From positions 709,227 through 773,226 of the forward strand of contig FJOG01000013.1 of NCBI GenBank assembly GCA_900073065.1: DNA of 64,000 bases. The letters are read 5' to 3'. Source of the stretch: Phialocephala subalpina. Taxonomy: Eukaryota; Ascomycota; Leotiomycetes; Helotiales; Mollisiaceae. The translations under genes and the position numbers were made by a program. Of the stretch, positions 54,796 through 64,000 are shown one piece after another; positions within the stretch are counted from its first letter, which is position 1; every line of letters begins with the position of its first letter. A model generated the notes under the pieces. That model saw only the letters and a program-made list of their open reading frames with translations, did no database searches and was not told the DNA's origin.

Positions 54796-54803
54796 TATAT
54801 AAA
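54796..54803 (+). promoter_or_regulatory. TATA box of secreted propeptide gene
   Basis: TATATAAA 138 bp upstream of the ATG at 54934. Confidence 0.6.
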
Positions 54804-54933
54804 CCAACATTGCTCTCATCAAATGTGTCGATACATCACTCTCGTCATCACACAAAGTCTCCAAAGCAACATTGTCCCTTCACTTCAAAGGCCACTTCAC
54901 GCCCACTACAATCCACACTCCACCACTATCATC

Positions 54934-55278
54934 ATGAAGGTCACCATTACCATCATCGCATTCATCGGGCTCGTCTCCGCTGCACCCCCCAGCGCTCCTG
55001 TCCCCATCACCGTGGAGACACCCCTCGTGAAGTTTGGCGACCTGAGCGAGTTGGAATCCAGTCTCGTGGAGCGTCGCGATAGTCATTCAAGCATACAGAA
55101 GAGGTGCCAATCGGATCAGTACTGTAATAATGGGCATTGCCAGAGGACTGATTTCACGGGGCATTTCTTGTTCTCGGACTACTGCGTCATATATAAATAT
55201 GATACTAAATGGTATGTATGGACGTTACCCACTACCCCAAGCGTGTTCAAATTTGATACTGACCCGTTGCGCAGCTGA
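54934..55278 (+). CDS. Small secreted cysteine-containing propeptide with Kex2-type site
   Basis: Signal peptide MKVTITIIAFIGLVSA, a pro-region ending in a KR dibasic site (IQKR), then a short mature part starting CQSDQYCNNGHC. Two forms end at the same stop codon. Unspliced: 114 residues with C-terminus WYVWTLPTTPSVF and beyond. Spliced (54934-55211 joined to 55275-55278; GTATGT donor, TACTGACC branch, GCGCAG acceptor): 93 residues ending DTKC, which adds a fifth cysteine to the mature peptide. The intron motifs are strong, so the spliced form is preferred. Effector- or defensin-like role is only inferred from layout; no family recognised. Confidence 0.75.
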   Translation: MKVTITIIAFIGLVSAAPPSAPVPITVETPLVKFGDLSELESSLVERRDSHSSIQKRCQSDQYCNNGHCQRTDFTGHFLFSDYCVIYKYDTKWYVWTLPTTPSVFKFDTDPLRS

Positions 55279-55510
55279 ATGTTGGCCTTAATCGGATGGC
55301 AGCTGATGCTGGGACGAGGCGATTGATATCACTGAGGTTGTTGATGAGGACTTTGAGAACATTTGTTGTTAGTACGTACTTTAAGGAGATGGGAGATTCA
55401 ACATACCACGTCATTAAGAAATGAAGCTTCACTCTTGCGAAGACGATTGTCCATGCCGGTGAGAACAAAAGAGAGTTCCACAGAACCTTGATATCTCCAA
55501 TTCAGTTACA

Positions 55511-56424
55511 CTACAGAGAGTAGAGTATCGCCAGGGAGGCGAAACCAGCAAGAAACGCACTCCCCAAGCGCACCTCTCTCGCCACACCATTGCACTTGTA
55601 CTGAATTGACTTGATGCTGGTAGTGTTCCAGCATGTGGGCTTCCCTTTCCATATCGCTGGCAAGGCGTATGACATATTCCTATCGTCTGAGCACCCGTCG
55701 TCCTGATACATATACAGGTTCGCCGTACCATTTCCAGTCCCATCTCCTGGGCACTTTGCCGGTTCCCAGCTATATAAAGAGCTCGAAAGGTTGGCGTAAC
55801 ACTGGCTGATATTCAGTTGGATAGGGAGACTGAGAATTGACTGAGAAGTTCCGCACGTAGCGTCATCGTAGATTGAAATGCTCCCTGCGGGACTCGGAGG
55901 ATTGCCTTGTGCGGTGACTGCATCGCTACCATTGCACCAGAAAGCGAAAGAGCCGTAGGCATTGTTGAGACAAAGGTTGAAGACCTGTGTAGGCAGTGTA
56001 CCTGGAATCCCGTAAAAAGTGCCTTGGTATGAAAGTGTGTCGTTGCAGCCGGGGAGATGATAAATGGCCCATAGAGCTGCAGTGCCATTCGCGCAAAGAG
56101 CATCCTCCTGGATTTTGAACCCAATTTTATCTGAACTTCGGTCGGTACATGTGTCAGGGGCGATTGTAGTTCCAATGCCTGTTCCCTCACAGGTGCTTTG
56201 TCATGTTAGCCAATTGTATCGATGAGCGGTGGTCGGTAATCCGGACTGATGAAGTGCTTGTCGGTTGAACAAAAGAGAAAAGAAACGAGTGACTACCTCG
56301 AGGGATAGAATAGAACCAAGGCATCTGTTGTGTTGTCGGACAAGGCTGTGGCGGCAAGCAAAGCAACGACTGTGATAATGAGAGGTAGAGGCGAGCTTTT
56401 GCTCGAGGACATGCGCCACATCAT
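55511..56424 (-). CDS. Secreted, Cys-rich, probably GPI-anchored surface protein
   Basis: Exons 56297-56424 and 55511-56195 give 270 residues. N-terminal signal (PLPLIITVVALLAATALS), a body with about a dozen cysteines (CEGTG, TCTDR, LCANG, GCNDT, LCLNN, WCNGS, TCGTS, QCYAN, KCPGD, GCSDD, TCWNT, KCNGV), several N-glycosylation sites (NGT, NDT, NGS, NIS, NLS, NGT, NMS, NTT), and a hydrophobic C-terminal tail (RLGSAFLAGFASLAILYSL) with a small-residue site before it, as in GPI-anchored proteins. No family recognised. The intron has a modest donor (GTAGTC) but restores frame. Alternative ATGs at 56421 and 56412 are possible. Confidence 0.78.
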
Positions 56425-57283
56425 GAATAGCACCACCTTAGACAACAGCTGGCGAGAAGTGAGAGCTCGTTAATTTGCTTATAGTGAGAGAAGGTTTGAA
56501 ATATTGCTTCCAGCCTGAGAAAATATGCGGGTAAAATGAGCGGTAAATGAGGAGCTTCGCCGCAACGCCATACACGTGATATTGATTTTGCAGCACGGGA
56601 AGGAACGGAAGAAGGCAAGGGCAGCAAATGTAGGGCGTTAGATGGGAGCTGGAATCCCTTCAACATAGCCCAGTCTTTTGGAAGCCAGAGTTGGACGGGG
56701 AAAGAAAAACGTGTGAAGTGAAGAAGTCTCAACTACCAAATTACCAATGTACGAGCCCACGTCAAAGTTTTTGTTCTCTTATTATCAGCAAATGAACGAT
56801 GGAGATTTATACCATCTCAAAAAGGATAAATAGCAATTCTTGCGCAAGATGTTAAAGACCAACAAGAGAAAAGAACCAGAAGGTAAGCAATCTTAATTCA
56901 AAGCCATCTTGGATTTCTGCTCTCCGTCGTAAGTCTTGGCTCCTTGATTAAGAGTCTTTCAATCACTCATCTCAAGACGCCACCTTGAGCGTAACAGATT
57001 GTATGTCCTTGGAATGGCAATTGATGATCTTGAAAAGTAGGAGTTGTTGAAGATGGAGCTGCCAGACTCGAGAAATATTGTAGCCGCGTGCACGGACCAA
57101 GAAAACCGGCTGCATGATCACGTGTTGGTATTTTCTTTCAGCCTCGCGATATACCTGGAATTCAACGTCTTGAAAGCAACAACGAATCCATTCTTGTCAA
57201 ATCTACCTACGAACTACACTCATATCCTCAAAGTCCTTTGCAAAACCAACTCCAACTTTTCAAACTCCAGACAACTCTTCAAC
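56425..57283. other. Divergent upstream region, surface protein / SPT4
   Basis: About 860 bp between start codons. No gene or distinct motif recognised. Confidence 0.5.
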
Positions 57284-57766
57284 ATGACCGACAACTTCGT
57301 TGCCCCCGGCCAGCAGCGCAACCTCCGCGCCTGCATGGTCTGCTCCATCGTCATGACCCAGAACGTACGCTTTCTCTCCTCTCGCCCTCTCTCATATTTA
57401 CCCCTCCAACATACACTGACGAATTGCCCAGCGCTTCCTCAAGGAAGGATGCCCCAACTGTGAAGAATTCCTCCATCTCGAAGGCTCCATGGATGCCATC
57501 ATCGACTGCACATCACAAGTCTTCGAAGGTTTGATCTCGCTCGCAGATCCGAGTAGGAGCTGGGTCGCGAAATGGCAAAGATTGGATGGGTATGTGAAGG
57601 GCGTGTACGCCACGAAAGTCAGTGGAATATTACCGGATGAGGTTGTGGCGGTTATGGAGGACGAAGCTAGGATTAAGTACATTCCGTAAGCATATAGCGG
57701 TTGAAAGTTTGAGTCTGCGACTGACAATGAGATAGGAGAGATGGAAGTGCGACTGAAGCGGACTGA
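57284..57766 (+). CDS. SPT4: Transcription elongation factor Spt4
   Basis: Small zinc protein that pairs with Spt5 (DSIF) on elongating RNA polymerase II. Exons 57284-57364, 57432-57685 and 57736-57766 give 121 residues. The zinc site is complete: CMVC (RACMVCSIV) and CPNC (EGCPNCEEF), followed by [27 protein letters not shown] and [19 protein letters not shown], the Spt5-binding strand region. Length is as expected. Both introns keep frame and the last exon encodes only RDGSATEAD. Confidence 0.95.
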
Positions 57767-58153
57767 GGGGTGGATATAAACTGGTTGATGATGCATGGCG
57801 GGGTTGGAGATTTGCTGCGTTTGGGACATCATACTGGAAAAGCGTCACGGAGTCAAGGGAGTCAAGGATGGACATTTGAGATTTATTCTCTAGGGGGAAA
57901 TGCAATGGTATCGAAGTAGCGCCAATCTCATACAACGCCCCGTATACTAACGCCAACACAATGCTTTCCGTGGCTAAGAAACCGTGATTTCGCCATCCTT
58001 CCAAGTGACAATACCATGCGATGTTGAGACTTTGAGACCTGAGCATCGAGCCAATACCGACCTTCTGCCATGCCGTCCATAGTCTCAAGTCTGGTAACTG
58101 CTGCGATCCTCAGCCATTTACCAAATGATGTTCTATGAGCCGGAGGTCGCTCT

Positions 58154-59173
58154 TTAGTATTTCTGCCTCTTCTGCGACGGCCCACCAAATCCTGAAGCAC
58201 TTCTCTTACTATTCCTCTCCATCTCCTCCCTCATGATACGCTCTGCTTCACTCATCTTCTTGGGCTGCTCAATTGCAATAGACTTCTTGCCACCCAAAGC
58301 ATTCTTCTTGGCCGCTGCAAAGACGTTCTTAGGTTTGCTGGGCATCCCCATCTTCATCGAAAGCCTTGCTGGTGCAGAAGCTAGTTGCGCGACAGAGTCC
58401 TTTGCAGGTTCCGCAGCATCCTTCTCTGGGCTCTTCTCTCCTCCCTCCTTGGGCTCGATCGAGTCAGGACCGACCGCTGATGCTATCTCTATAATCTGCT
58501 GCTTAGAATCCTCCGCTTTTAACATGGCGGGCTTCGCACCAAAGCTCAGCTTGACCTTCTCACCCTCCTGGCGCTGCAGTCCCTTTCCCTCCTCATCCGG
58601 CTCGCCATCCTCATTACCTCCAGCCTCCATCCGCGCCTTCCTGATTTGCTCCCGAATCAACATCTGCTCTCTCTCCTCATCACCCTTATCCTGTCTCTCC
58701 TTCTTCCTAATCGCATCCTGCCTCCTCAAAGCCTCAGGCGAATTATCAATCCACGCAACATGAATACCCTTATCATCCTCCTCCACTCTACAAATCCCCT
58801 CTCTCCCTAAGAACTTCGCAAACTCCGTCAACGACGGCCATTTCGTAGAGTTCATATGAACATGTTCTTTATTCGAGATGTACTCTTGGTAGAAGTGATT
58901 AAGTTGGACCTTCTTCTCGCCGTGGGATGTGCGCAGGAGTTGAAGGAAGTCTCGCTGGAACTGGTTGCTGTAGTCGTTTATGAACTTCTTGGGATCGGCA
59001 CCGACGAGGAGCATTTGGCGGACATGCGACTCGCTTTGGGTGTGCATTTTGAAGCCATTCTCGTCTCTCATTTGTCGCTCGCAGACTTGACAGTACCATC
59101 GCAACCGCTGGAGTCCTTTGGACTTCAGCTTGTTGTTTAGGTATTTCGTTGAGCCTACTTCTGCTTTCGGCAT
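58154..59173 (-). CDS. KIN17: DNA/RNA-binding protein Kin17
   Basis: Intronless, 339 residues. Nuclear zinc-finger protein linked to DNA replication, repair and RNA processing. The C2H2 finger is at about residues 26-52 (WYCQVCERQMRDENGFKMH..SESH). It is followed by the conserved Kin17/Rts2 winged-helix region: FINDYSNQFQRDFLQLLRTSHGEKKVQLNHFYQEYI, MNSTKWPSLTEFAKFLGREG and GIHVAWIDNSPE. A Lys/Glu-rich coiled part and KVKLSFGAKP come next; the tail is basic (RMREEMERNSKR-like, then QKRQKY). The animal C-terminal KOW domain is absent, as in fungi. Start at the first ATG, MPKAEVGSTKYLNNKLKSKG, is the family's conserved N-terminus. Confidence 0.95.
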   Translation of the reverse strand: MPKAEVGSTKYLNNKLKSKGLQRLRWYCQVCERQMRDENGFKMHTQSESHVRQMLLVGADPKKFINDYSNQFQRDFLQLLRTSHGEKKVQLNHFYQEYISNKEHVHMNSTKWPSLTEFAKFLGREGICRVEEDDKGIHVAWIDNSPEALRRQDAIRKKERQDKGDEEREQMLIREQIRKARMEAGGNEDGEPDEEGKGLQRQEGEKVKLSFGAKPAMLKAEDSKQQIIEIASAVGPDSIEPKEGGEKSPEKDAAEPAKDSVAQLASAPARLSMKMGMPSKPKNVFAAAKKNALGGKKSIAIEQPKKMSEAERIMREEMERNSKRSASGFGGPSQKRQKY

Positions 59174-59700
59174 CTCGATTTTTGGTCACGCACAGGTACC
59201 ACAGACTCGTGCGTAGCTAAGATTGATTGTTGGTGGTGGTTGAAGATGAGTTGTGGAGGGGAAGAGCGCGAGGTTTTGGAGAGGCTGCGAAAGGCTCGAA
59301 GTGTGGCAAAATGAGGCTGGTGAACTTGATGTGGCTGAGTCCCTTCCAGGCGAGCCCCTTTTCTCCCTTGTCTTGCGAGTTTACGGAGGTACTCACTCAA
59401 TTTCGGTTTCTGGATTTTGCGCTTGAAGCCTGTTCGCTTTCTTGTCGTATGCTGAAGAGGTATCTTTCTGATTCGAGTAGGGGTCATAAATAGTTTCAAT
59501 CGCCTTCCGGCCTTGGAACATTCGGACTCGCTAAACCCTAAGGGAATCAGACGGCAGCAAAATACCTCCAAATGCGCGTTAGTTACGCTTCTCATTTCCA
59601 TGTCCCATTTTGCTTCATAGAAAAAGACTACGAGCTTTGCCCTTCCCTGATCGTACTTCAATTCCCTGTTCGCTCCTTCCCTCATTGCTAGATCACTCCT
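59174..59700. other. Intergenic, no gene seen
   Basis: KIN17 upstream region; open frames here are short and unrecognised. Confidence 0.5.
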
Positions 59701-60530
59701 TCACAAATATTCCCCAGCAGCCGGTCCACTCCCCGCCCAATCCAAAGCAACCAATTGAATCCCACTCAAACACAAATCCCAATTCTCAGTCCCTCCCACG
59801 TACTTCATAACCTGATATCCTGGTCCTGGCCTCGAGCACAAGAACCAATAGTCGTTCTCACTTCCGATCCAGTTGAACGTACCTTCCAATCCTGTCAGCC
59901 CAAATCTGTCAAGAAGTTGAAGAGGAAAAGGCAAGACTTACCAGGCCCAGCATTATAAAAGCCAGGCTCCCCGGGAATCGTGCTCGTGACAGAAGTCCCC
60001 CGGCCGAGGCGTAGAAAGTTCAATAACATGGCTGAGGGAGGTAAGGTATTTGATGGGTTGGAGACGGATGTCGTGTAGCCAAGGACGCCAGTTCGAGTAT
60101 CGAGGTAGACTTGTTGTGGATCTTCAGAGTCCTACCCGTTGTCAGTAAGTTTACATAAGTTCTCTATTACATCATTCTGATTGTAAAAGTAAGCAAGAGC
60201 AACTCACCAACCAAGCACCACCCCACCAATCAATCCACAAAACAGTCTCATTCCCAACCGGACACCTATTCCCCTTCAATCCCTTACAACCACCGCAGGT
60301 TTCTGATTAGAAGCATTGACCCAAAACGAGCCTTCAGAAGCTCGAACACGGATCCCGCTTACGCTGCCGTTTGTGCCGGGTGTGTAAGGGGAGAAAAAGG
60401 CTGCGAGAGTGAAGGGGTATGTTGGGGTAGGTGTGTGGCTATTGATTGTGGTTGGAGAGGCGGAGATGAGGGAGAGGGAGAGGAAGAGGATGACAATGGT
60501 AGTTAGGAGGGAGAGGAAGGGGAGATACAT
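59701..60530 (-). CDS. Secreted protein of unknown function with an apparent frameshift
   Basis: Signal peptide MYLPFLSLLTTIVILFLSLSLISA, then PYTPGTNGSVSGIRVRASEGSFWVNASN, a block GLKGNRCPVGNETVLWIDWWGGAWL, then after an intron DSEDPQQVYLDTRTGVLGYTTS, and after another intron GTFNWIGSENDYWFLCSRPGPGYQV to the stop at 59701. The I-ASxGxFWV ... CPxGNETV ... QVYLD-TGxLGYT layout matches a family of small secreted fungal proteins that I know only as hypothetical. The block before GLKGNRCP is in a different frame from the signal-peptide block: one base appears missing near 60284-60290 (GTAAGGG on the minus strand), and no plausible intron repairs it. Either a pseudogene or a sequence error. Confidence 0.6.
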
Positions 60531-61358
60531 ATTAGGGGTGAGGGATGGGAGGATGGAGGTTATGGTTGCTTGGGAGGAAGATTGACAAATGTGGGTTGAA
60601 GCTGGAGGAAGTGGAAGTAGAGAGGAAGCCGAGGGGAAACAAAAGGATCTTTTCAATATCCCTCCATTTCTTCTTCTTATCTTCACACATTCCAATGCGC
60701 CCATCTCGCTGAAAACCCCCGAAGGTATGCATTCGAACAGCTTTGAGTTGTGTAACTCGGTGCCACCCAAGATTAATTTCTTGAGACTCGCAGACATCTG
60801 TTACTCTTCTTGGCAAATTAATGCCATGAATTATGGAGAGAATGATCAAATTCGAAGCTTTGAGGGAGCTGAGGGACGATGCGTTCCACGAGACTTCGTG
60901 TTCGGGAGTTGCTATGCAGGATGCCGCAATCGCGGGATTGTCCGAGACAGTGGGACGAGGAACATCAGATGAAAATAGAGCTTGAGATGGGGTGTAACCT
61001 CGTAAGGAGATCAAGTATAGTCCGAGTGGATAGGTCGACTTTGTCCTAGGATCTCGTTTCTCGTGTTCGTGGTTTCACGCTTCGAATATTTCTCATTAGC
61101 ACATACTTTTCACATAAAACACAGGGTTTTTGAAATCTTCTTCCTCATTTTGCACTTTGTTTGGACATGAAATATAAACATGAAGACAAGAATTGATCCT
61201 TATGAACACTCAGTCTTTTTCCAGAACCAGCACAATGCAAGATATCGTCGACCAGTGCGAAAGATGCAAGATATGCCACCCTCAGAAATGTTAAACGCCT
61301 ATGTTCGAAATGCTTCCTCTCTGAATTTTGGTATCGTCTCGTCTTTTGTATTTATTTC
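60531..61358. other. Intergenic, no gene seen
   Basis: Between the secreted protein start and the HOM3 stop. Short open frames only. Confidence 0.5.
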
Positions 61359-63229
61359 TTATTCGAGGAATGTGAAAAGATTCGTGTGCAGTATGTTCAT
61401 GGCTCGAGTGGCCTCGTATGCGTCTATCACGCAAGAGATGTTGATCTCGCTCGCACCTATTTATTGTTAGTATATTCACTTCTTAGCGAGGTGAAGAGAT
61501 ATTGGATGATGTTTTGAAAGAAAGGAGAGAATTGGATCGTGTTCTTACCTTGCGAGATCATCTCAATGTTGACGTTATGTTCACCAAGCGTGCTGAACAT
61601 ACGCCCTGCAATACCAACCATATTCTTCATCTCCGCTCCCACCAAACTCAAGATAGCCATCTTATTCAGTATGCTGACTTCTCCACACTCTTCCAATTCC
61701 TCTTTCGCTTTAGCTAGTGTCTCATCTGAAAGATTCGCAGAATGAATAGCCATAGAGACGTGAACTTCCGAGGTGGAGATCAGATCCACTGACAACTGTC
61801 TCCTGTCAAGAACAGAAAAGACTTTCGCGAAAAATCCATGCGAGATGGAGCGCTTATTCGAGTGGACGTTTATGACCGAGATCTTGTCCTTAACCGTGAC
61901 GGCTGTAGGCCTTTTAGGTGTTTTCCTTGTCAATTGTGACAAACCACTTGAACTTCTCGAATGTGAGAGTTGCGTGGATTTGAGCTTTGCGTCTGGAAGC
62001 ACAATAGTGCCGCTTCCAACTGGGTTCTTGACGTTTTTGATGCGTATCTGTATCGGAGGTGTAGCATAAATGACTTGGTCCATGGTGAGATGGTGGATGA
62101 CCTCTGACCCATAGAACGTCAATTCTGCTGCTTCGGCGGGAGTGATGGTTGGTAGTAATCGAGCTGTGGGGACCTTTGTCGGGTCGGCTGTGAAGATGCC
62201 ATCGACCTCTTTCCAGACTTGCAGCTCTTCTGCTTTCATACCGACAGCAATAAGAGCGGCGCAGAGATCTGTATAACCCCTCCCAATTTCACCGTCCATA
62301 AGTCCTCCTGGTACGGTACCAAAGTAGCCTGTGACGACGGGCACCCGGTGCTCGCAAGCTAGGACCTTCTCCTTCAGCTCTGCGGACAGCAATGTGTAGA
62401 ATTCCATATCCAGGCGAGCGGCCTTGAAATGTATGACATCCGACAAGTCAACGAATTCCGACTCGACTCCTCGGTCCTCCAACAAAGCAGCGACGAACCG
62501 ACAGCTCAGCTTTTCGCCAAAACTGACAATACGGTCCTTACTCCTGCCATTGATCTCCAGATGCCATCTCTCCGCCGCCTGCCTATAATCTATAAGCTCG
62601 TTACATTCGCTCTCTATCTCCTCGATCAAGCTCGCTTTTATGCTCTCGTCTTGAATCTGCGAATTCGCTGCGCTGATGTGATCATCTCGAATAACGCATA
62701 CCAGTCTTTCGTACTCGTTGACTAGGCTTTCGTAGTGGACTGAGTCTGTGTCTTTTATCGCATTGACTTCCTCGAGGACGCCGAAGAGTTCTAGTAATCT
62801 GCAGCCCGACAATCAGCTTTGTTGGTGGGGTATTGTTCGTACAATTACTCACCGACTTGTGGTACCCTCGACCTTCTTTCCCGTACTCCTGGCTGAACAG
62901 ACAACCACGATTTTGTTGTCTTTTAGACTCGCTCTGAATGGCAATTACTGTCAGCGAGGCTCCAATCTGTGGGGTTTCTTTCCCTTTCATGCTTCCTTTT
63001 TCCTCCTCCACTACCCCGCTATGCGCAGCAATTGAAGAACATACCTCACAATATCCTCTGCAATGTTACCCGCAAACTTGCCAACACTCGTCCCCCCAAA
63101 TTTCTGCACGATCCAACCCCCCTCACTATCATTCCTCCTCTTCTCCCTCACCTGTCCATTCTCTACTGCTCCCTCTCTCCCTCCCCTCATCACCACACCA
63201 TTCGTCTTCTCCCCATCTGGCACACTCAT
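61359..63229 (-). CDS. HOM3: Aspartate kinase
   Basis: First step of the threonine/methionine branch: phosphorylation of aspartate. Exons 63045-63229, 62853-62933, 61549-62798 and 61359-61456 give 537 residues, close to the yeast enzyme. Motifs: GGWIVQKFGGTSVGK (kinase N-terminal KFGGTS), IVVVCSARS, FGEKLSCRFVAALL, GYFGTVPGGLMDGEIGRGYTDLCAALIA, VWKEVDGIFTADPTKVPTARLL, PAEAAELTFYGSEVIHHLTMDQ, and two C-terminal ACT parts (ISVINVHSNKRSISHGFFAKVF; MAILSLVGAEMKNMVGIAGRMFSTL, then ASEINISCVID), the expected threonine-sensing region. All introns keep frame; the last one sits inside the second ACT domain. Confidence 0.95.
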
Positions 63230-64000
63230 TTTGCAACAATTTGCCTTTAATTATCTTGTCGTTCGAGTATCCAATAATTTGAGAAAGAATGAGAGCAATT
63301 GAAGCAATAGAGAGCAAAAGATGCAGTATTTATATTCGCAAACTGAAGAGTCACAGGGAAATTTTTTGGCCCAGTTAACGAAAGTCCCGGGATCGGATAT
63401 TGAGATGACGCTAAGATAAGCAAGGATTAGGCTTAGTCTGATCTTCAGGGACAAGGGATAAGAGACATCTCGCGTATTCGTCTGACTGTCAGGAGATGAT
63501 GAGTCGAACTTGTGCAAAATTACTGGGAGATTGGAAACGTTTCAGAGGGTCAGTTCATGATGTAGGTGAAGAAAAAAGTTCGTCATTGAATGGAGATATT
63601 TCGTCTTTTTGTGTTTGTGAGAGCTGACTGGTTGGCGATTATTTTTGATCTGTGCTGGCATGTATCAGGAGAGGTGTAGCAGATTATTTGTATGAATGAG
63701 AGTAGTAAGCGTGGTTGTCACCGGTTGACTTCCAGATCATTGTTGCTTGCGGCGTCAGTGTTGAAAGTTCTTCCCCCAACATCATCATCAATGGAGAATG
63801 CACCTGCTTGCAGTATCCATGAAAAACAAGTCAAATATGCGTATTCTTACTCTGGCTGCTGTCCGTAATACAGCAACCACTAAAACTAAGTACAGAATGT
63901 TTGATACAGTTCCATACTTTAGGTATCCAAGGTTACTCAACCCAACAACAGACAAACAGAATTCCATCGAAAACGAATACCCAATAGCGCGACATAATCA
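63230..64000. other. HOM3 upstream region to window end
   Basis: About 770 bp with no recognised gene. The part near 63230-63350 is AT-rich and should hold the HOM3 promoter. Confidence 0.5.

Noticed and set aside
1..64000. CRISPR arrays, insertion sequences, bacterial operons
   Set aside because: None seen; intron-rich eukaryotic gene structure throughout.

Overview
This window is nuclear DNA from a filamentous ascomycete (Pezizomycotina-type). The evidence is short introns of about 45-60 nt with GTATGT/GTAAGT donors and CTAAC/CTGAC branch motifs, fungal-specific genes (PET127, LOC1, fungal sugar permease, GH18 chitinase), and small secreted cysteine-containing proteins. Three runs of N (3628-4079, 24336-24856, 48716-49174) are assembly gaps. 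Exon structures were worked out by hand from splice motifs, reading frame and remembered family conservation; no search was run.

Layout. 1-15 kb: C-terminal part of NAD-glutamate dehydrogenase (GDH2), a conserved fungal protein with an unresolved splice junction, a secreted cupin, a broken FAD-dependent oxidoreductase, a small secreted protein and a GH18 chitinase. 15-28 kb: a housekeeping cluster of RFC4, a small membrane protein, HIS3 divergent from LOC1, an EHT1-like alpha/beta hydrolase divergent from the cohesin loader SCC4/MAU2, and PET127. 28-41 kb: a tRNA-Gly(CCC) gene, a C2H2 finger protein, a gene-poor stretch, two convergent unknown proteins sharing a C-terminal motif, and a second tRNA-Gly(CCC). 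41-48 kb: GET4, a small acidic protein, RAI1 and a nine-exon malic enzyme. 48-64 kb: a gap-interrupted unknown gene, an MFS sugar transporter, a secreted propeptide, a probable GPI-anchored protein, SPT4, KIN17, a secreted protein with an apparent frameshift, and aspartate kinase HOM3.

The most unusual signal concerns introns. Both tRNA-Gly(CCC) genes carry, besides the usual small intron after anticodon position 37, extra insertions that look like spliceosomal introns (GT...AG, 47-52 nt, with CTAAC or CTGAT branch motifs). The 40-kb copy has one in the D loop and one in the T loop; the 28.7-kb copy has one at a different place in the T arm. Removing them gives nearly the same tRNA body from both genes, so each copy confirms the other. 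The protein genes fit a picture of heavy intron gain: RAI1 has an inferred 8-nt exon, a small membrane-protein gene has a 17-nt exon, the chitinase catalytic motif sits on a 28-nt exon, and the malic enzyme has two back-to-back introns bounded by a degenerate tandem duplication containing AGGT.

The genes are mostly unrelated housekeeping functions (nitrogen and carbon metabolism, amino-acid synthesis, replication, transcription, RNA turnover, mitochondrial RNA processing) and do not form a pathway cluster.
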